Shown here: positions 60,298 through 64,000 of the stretch, one piece after another
How the letters are laid out: each line of letters begins with the position of its first letter
Numbering within the stretch: position 1 is the first letter of the stretch
Assembly (NCBI GenBank): GCA_034005525.1
Contig: JAVEUP010000006.1
Coordinates: forward strand, 1-64,000
Source of the DNA: PWXP01 sp034005525
GTDB taxonomy: Bacteria > Planctomycetota > Planctomycetia > Pirellulales > Thermoguttaceae
DNA: 64,000 nucleotides
Direction of reading: 5' to 3'
The notes under the pieces: model-generated
Database searches by the model: none
Told to the model about the DNA's origin: nothing
What the model saw: the letters and a program-made list of their open reading frames with translations, nothing else
Position numbers and translations under genes: made by a program

Positions 60298-63200
60298 CTA
60301 AACCCCCCGCCGTTTGCGGCGGAACCCGGCCAGCACGAGCGCGAGCCCGCCGGCCAGCAGCATCAGCGCGGTGCCCGGCTCGGGCACGACGGCGAACTGG
60401 CTGTTGTGGTTCAGCACGGCCCAGGCGAAGTGGTTCGCGGTATCGACGCCGTGGTAGCCCAGCGTGAAGTGTTCGGCTGGGTCGTACGCGGCGTCGAAGA
60501 ACATCGGCGTTCCGCCAGTGTTGCCCGCCACGGCGTTGACCCATCCGTCGCCGTCGAGCCACGCCAGGTAGGCGCTTGCACCCCAGTTGGGATCGTACGA
60601 CATGTGGAGCACGTAGGTGTCGTCGCCGGAGCCTTCGAGGCTGAGCACGTCGCTAATCAGCGTACCCTTCTCTCCGCTGGCTCCTTGCCGCCACGCCATG
60701 GCCACGGTGCGGTCGGCGCCGGCCGTGCCGCCGAGCAGTTCGGCGGTGGTGGCGAAGTCGCCGCCGGCGATTGCTGAGCCCATGCCGTAACCGGATCCGT
60801 TACCCACCGCCAGTTCGATACGCGGGTCGTTGGCGCCGAAGGTAGTGCCGGCGCTATGGATGTGGATGTCGGCAGGGCCGATATTGGCCAGCGAACCGGG
60901 AACGCTCAACAGGCCCGCCTCAACGATGGTCGTGCCGGCGTACGTGTTGTCACGGAGCAATTCAAAGGCTCCCTCACCGCGCTTCACCAGGGCCAGGTTA
61001 TTGCCGCCGGCCCGCCCGATGACGCCGTCGTACACATTCGTCCCGGATGCAATGTTCAGGGTCAGGGTCGACTGCGTGGTGGTGTTGCTGTTGTAGACGT
61101 TCAGGTAAGGGCTTGTGCCGCTTTCCCGCACCAAACCCGCCAGTTCCTGGTTGAAACCGTTCAGGTCGAACAGTCCGGCGTACTGGTTACTGCTGCTAAC
61201 AAACCCCAGACTTAGGCTCGTCATTACCGGCAGGGCATTGTCGATGCCAAGCCGCACAATGCCATTGTTGGCGTTCATGGCGCCATAAATGTGCGTTGCG
61301 CCCATATAGGTACTCTGAGCATTGAGGGTCATCACGTGGGTGGCTTGCGAGGAAAGCCGCATCAACGATGTCGCGCTCCCGCCCTCGATTACCCCGTTGA
61401 GCGTGATACTCCCGGAATTGGTGCCGATGCTGCCGATGCCGCCATCGGCCAAGTGGAAGGTCCGATTGGTGGTCATGTTGCCGCCGGTGTGCCAAATCGA
61501 ACCGAGATTGCCGCCGGCGCTGCCGAGCACGATCGGGACTCCCTCACTGCCTTTTCCAAGCGAACTCGGCACGCCGAAATTGGCAAGGACGGTGGTGCGC
61601 ATGACCCCGCGGCTGATGGTGGTGGCGCCGGTGTACGTGTTGACGCCGGACAATGCCAGTTGTCCGCCGCCGGTTTTGGTCAGGCCGAGATAATCGCCGC
61701 CGTCCCGCCCGATGACGCCCGCAAAGGTGTTGATGCCGGAGGCGATGTTCAGCGTCAAAGTGGACTCTGTAGTTGTGTCGCTGTTGAACACGTTGGTCTC
61801 CGCGGCGGCCAGACCGGTCCGCACCAAGCCTGCCAGTTGCTGGTCGAATTCGTTCAGATCGAGCAGCCCGAAGTTGTCGGAGCCTGCGAGTCCCAGCGTT
61901 ACGCTCGTGGACGTGGGCAAGGCGTTATGGGCCCCTATTCGAAGCGTTCCGTTCTGGACGGCGGTGGCGCCGGAGTAGGTGTTGGCGCCGGACAATTCCA
62001 AGATGCCCTCGCCGGTCTTCACCAGGGCGAGGTTATTGCCGCCGGCCCTTCCGATGACGCCGTCGTAGGTGTTCGTGCCCGAGGCGATATTCAGAGTCAG
62101 CGTGGATTGCGTGCTGCTGCTGTTGAACACGTGGACGTGCGGGCTCGTTGCGCCGCTCTCGCGCGTCAGCCCGGCCAGTTGTTGATTGAAGCCGTTGAGG
62201 TCTAGAAGACCGGAGTACAGGTTGCCGCCGCTGTTGAGCCCCAATCGCAGGTTCGTTGAGGTGGGCAGGGCATGATCGGTTCCCAGGCGGACGACGCCGG
62301 CATCGGCGTTTATGGCGCCATAGATGTGGGTTGAGCCCAGATAGGTATTGGCAGCGTTGAGGGTCATCGTGCTGCTGCCCTGCGCGCTGAACTGCATTCG
62401 GGAGGCCGCACTTCCACCATCGACTGCACCGTTGAGGGTGACGTCGGCCGCTTGGCTGCGAATGCTTCCAGAACCGCCGGCGGCTATGCGGAAGGTTCGA
62501 TCGGTGGCAACAGACCCGCCGGTGTACCAAAGGACGCCTTCAGCGCCGCTCGCGCTGCCCAGAATGACCGGCGTTCCCACAGTGCCCTGTCCCAGCGAGC
62601 CGGGCTCGCCGAAATTGGCCAGGGAGTTGGCGGCCAAGACTCCGGCGGCAATCGTGGTGGCCCCGGTGTACGTGTTGGCGCCGAGCAAGTCCAACCTGCC
62701 CCCGCCGGCCTTCACCACGGCCAGGTTGTTGCCGCCGGCCCTTCCGATGACGCCGTCGTAGGTGTTCGTTCCGGAGGCGATGTTCAGGGTCAGGATCGAC
62801 TGCGTGGTCGTGTTGCTGTTGTAGACGTTCAGGTAAGAGCTTGTCGCGCCGCTCTGCCGCACCAGCCCCGCTAGTTGCTGGTTGAACCCATTCAGGTCGA
62901 GCAGACCCGAATAGGGAGTGCTGCCACTGTTGAAACCCAGGCTCAGGCTCGTGGTGGTGGGAAGTGCGTTGTCAATTCCAAGCCGCACGACGCCGGAGTT
63001 GACGTTGCTAGCGCCGTAAATGTGGGTTGTACCCACGTACGTACTTGCGGCGTTGAGGGTCATCGTACTTGAGCCCTGCGAGCTGAACCTCATGTTGGAG
63101 GTCGCGCTGCCGCCTCCGACTCCGCCGTTGAGCGTTATGCTCCCACTGGCGGCGCCAATGCTGCCGGAGCCGCCAGTGGCTACGTGGAAGGTCCGATCGG

Positions 63201-64000
63201 TAGCTACGTTCCCACCAGTGTACCAGATGGTGCCCTGGTTGCCGCCCGCGCTGCCGAGAACGATCGGGACTCCGGCAGTGCCGCGCCCCAGGGTGCTGGG
63301 CATACCGAAGTTGGCCAGAACACTGGTGCGTAAGGTCCCCACAGCGATGGTCGTGGCGCCGGTGTACGTGTTGGCGCCGGACAACTGCAACTGCCCCGCG
63401 CCGGTTTTTGTCAACCCAAGATTGTCGCCGCCGGCCCGTCCGACGACGCCGTCGAAGGTGTTGGTGCCGGAGGCGATGTTCAGCGTCAGGGTGGACTCTG
63501 TAGTTGTGTCGCTGTTGAACACGTTGGTCTCCGCGGCGCTCAAGCCGGTCCGCACCAAGCCTGCCAATTGCTGATCGAATCCGTTCAGATCGAGCAGCCC
63601 GGGGTTGTCGGAGCCTGCGAGTCCTAAAGTCACGGTCGTGGAGGTGGGTAGTGCATTGTCAGCCCCTATTCGAAGCGTTCCGTTGCGCACGGCGGTGGTG
63701 CCGGTGTAGCTGTTGGCGCCGGACAATTCCAAGATGCCCTCGCCGGTCTTCACCAGGGCGAGGTTGTTTTCCGTTGCCCCCCTTCCGATACGACCGACGT
63801 AGGTATTCGTTCCCGACGCGACGTTCAGCGTGAGCGTTGACTGCGTAGTACTATTGCTGTTGAACACGCTTATCCACGAATCGGGCGCGGTCGAACTGCT
63901 TGTCTTCACCAGCCCGGCGAGTTCCTGGTTGTTCCCGTTGAGGTCAAGGTACCCCGGATGGGCAAGGTTTCCCAACTGCACGGTCGTTGTGGTCGGCAGG
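60298..64000 (-). CDS. Autotransporter-type beta-strand-repeat PEP-CTERM protein (5' end outside window)
   Basis: 1234 or more codons, open to the window edge; the upstream start is not visible, so the first ATG-like codon (63981) is probably internal. Tandem repeats of the autotransporter-associated beta strand type (GEGILELSGANTYSG, NNLALVKTGEG) run through it. The C-terminus VPEPGTALMLLAGGLALVLA with basic end is a PEP-CTERM sorting signal. The repeat blocks have about 115-residue periodicity, some of them doubled, which shows recent internal duplication. Likely a large surface passenger protein; adhesive role is inference. Confidence 0.88.
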   Translation of the reverse strand, partial: LPTTTTVQLGNLAHPGYLDLNGNNQELAGLVKTSSSTAPDSWISVFNSNSTTQSTLTLNVASGTNTYVGRIGRGATENNLALVKTGEGILELSGANSYTGTTAVRNGTLRIGADNALPTSTTVTLGLAGSDNPGLLDLNGFDQQLAGLVRTGLSAAETNVFNSDTTTESTLTLNIASGTNTFDGVVGRAGGDNLGLTKTGAGQLQLSGANTYTGATTIAVGTLRTSVLANFGMPSTLGRGTAGVPIVLGSAGGNQGTIWYTGGNVATDRTFHVATGGSGSIGAASGSITLNGGVGGGSATSNMRFSSQGSSTMTLNAASTYVGTTHIYGASNVNSGVVRLGIDNALPTTTSLSLGFNSGSTPYSGLLDLNGFNQQLAGLVRQSGATSSYLNVYNSNTTTQSILTLNIASGTNTYDGVIGRAGGNNLAVVKAGGGRLDLLGANTYTGATTIAAGVLAANSLANFGEPGSLGQGTVGTPVILGSASGAEGVLWYTGGSVATDRTFRIAAGGSGSIRSQAADVTLNGAVDGGSAASRMQFSAQGSSTMTLNAANTYLGSTHIYGAINADAGVVRLGTDHALPTSTNLRLGLNSGGNLYSGLLDLNGFNQQLAGLTRESGATSPHVHVFNSSSTQSTLTLNIASGTNTYDGVIGRAGGNNLALVKTGEGILELSGANTYSGATAVQNGTLRIGAHNALPTSTSVTLGLAGSDNFGLLDLNEFDQQLAGLVRTGLAAAETNVFNSDTTTESTLTLNIASGINTFAGVIGRDGGDYLGLTKTGGGQLALSGVNTYTGATTISRGVMRTTVLANFGVPSSLGKGSEGVPIVLGSAGGNLGSIWHTGGNMTTNRTFHLADGGIGSIGTNSGSITLNGVIEGGSATSLMRLSSQATHVMTLNAQSTYMGATHIYGAMNANNGIVRLGIDNALPVMTSLSLGFVSSSNQYAGLFDLNGFNQELAGLVRESGTSPYLNVYNSNTTTQSTLTLNIASGTNVYDGVIGRAGGNNLALVKRGEGAFELLRDNTYAGTTIVEAGLLSVPGSLANIGPADIHIHSAGTTFGANDPRIELAVGNGSGYGMGSAIAGGDFATTAELLGGTAGADRTVAMAWRQGASGEKGTLISDVLSLEGSGDDTYVLHMSYDPNWGASAYLAWLDGDGWVNAVAGNTGGTPMFFDAAYDPAEHFTLGYHGVDTANHFAWAVLNHNSQFAVVPEPGTALMLLAGGLALVLAGFRRKRRGV

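Overview
The window looks like chromosomal DNA of a planctomycete, probably of the Pirellulales type. This is an inference from gene content, with no search behind it. The DNA is G+C-rich by eye. Supporting signs are separate coaC and coaB genes, a short secG with a Pro/Ala-rich tail, many twin-arginine or lipoprotein secreted enzymes, PEP-CTERM exported proteins, large families of sialidase-like and Gfo/Idh/MocA proteins, and many short palindromic intergenic repeats. No phage, plasmid, CRISPR or rRNA genes were seen.

Layout. 1-5.5 kb is a housekeeping block on the + strand: secG (5' cut by the window edge), yicC, gmk, rpoZ, coaC, coaB, a PfkB-type sugar kinase and pfkA. 5.6-12.4 kb holds a secreted metallophosphatase, tRNA-Ile(GAT), a TPR/thioredoxin (TlpA-like) protein, a small membrane protein, a BON-domain protein and a lipoprotein. 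12.6-19.4 kb is one coherent unit: a 1025-aa TPR protein, ExbB, ExbD and a 697-aa membrane protein whose C-terminal half is an alpha/alpha-toroid (squalene-cyclase-like fold) domain. This is a candidate proton-motive-force-coupled envelope machine. tRNA-Phe(GAA) follows. 20.0-24.2 kb has a small secreted protein, a minus-strand operon (fabZ-like, rhomboid, trmB), a 32-aa basic protein and a Cys-rich tandem DUF1284-like protein. 24.9-34.1 kb has a Gfo/Idh oxidoreductase, RtcA, a ceramidase-like hydrolase, an SDR, and a coupled + strand operon (Na+/solute symporter, 66-aa membrane partner, HAD phosphatase, PfkB/HldE-like kinase). An orphan DUF3800 protein and an outer-membrane-barrel-like protein lie at 34.4-36.9 kb.

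37.3-60.2 kb, almost all on the minus strand, is the most interesting region. It encodes Gfo/Idh oxidoreductases, an amidohydrolase fused to a class-III aminotransferase, a divergent Na+/solute symporter, an aldo/keto reductase, two SDRs, an HpcH/HpaI aldolase, a UroD-like protein, a left-handed beta-helix acyltransferase, a second ceramidase-like enzyme, five sialidase-like (Asp-box) proteins and a PEP-CTERM protein with tandem concanavalin-like domains. Together they suggest release, uptake and breakdown of an acidic or deoxy-sugar glycoconjugate. The window ends inside a large autotransporter-type beta-strand-repeat PEP-CTERM protein.

At least six families of palindromic intergenic repeats are scattered through the second half. 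The clearest is a ~140-bp element (four copies). One copy sits inside an exact 19-bp duplication that split two formerly overlapping genes while leaving both reading frames intact.
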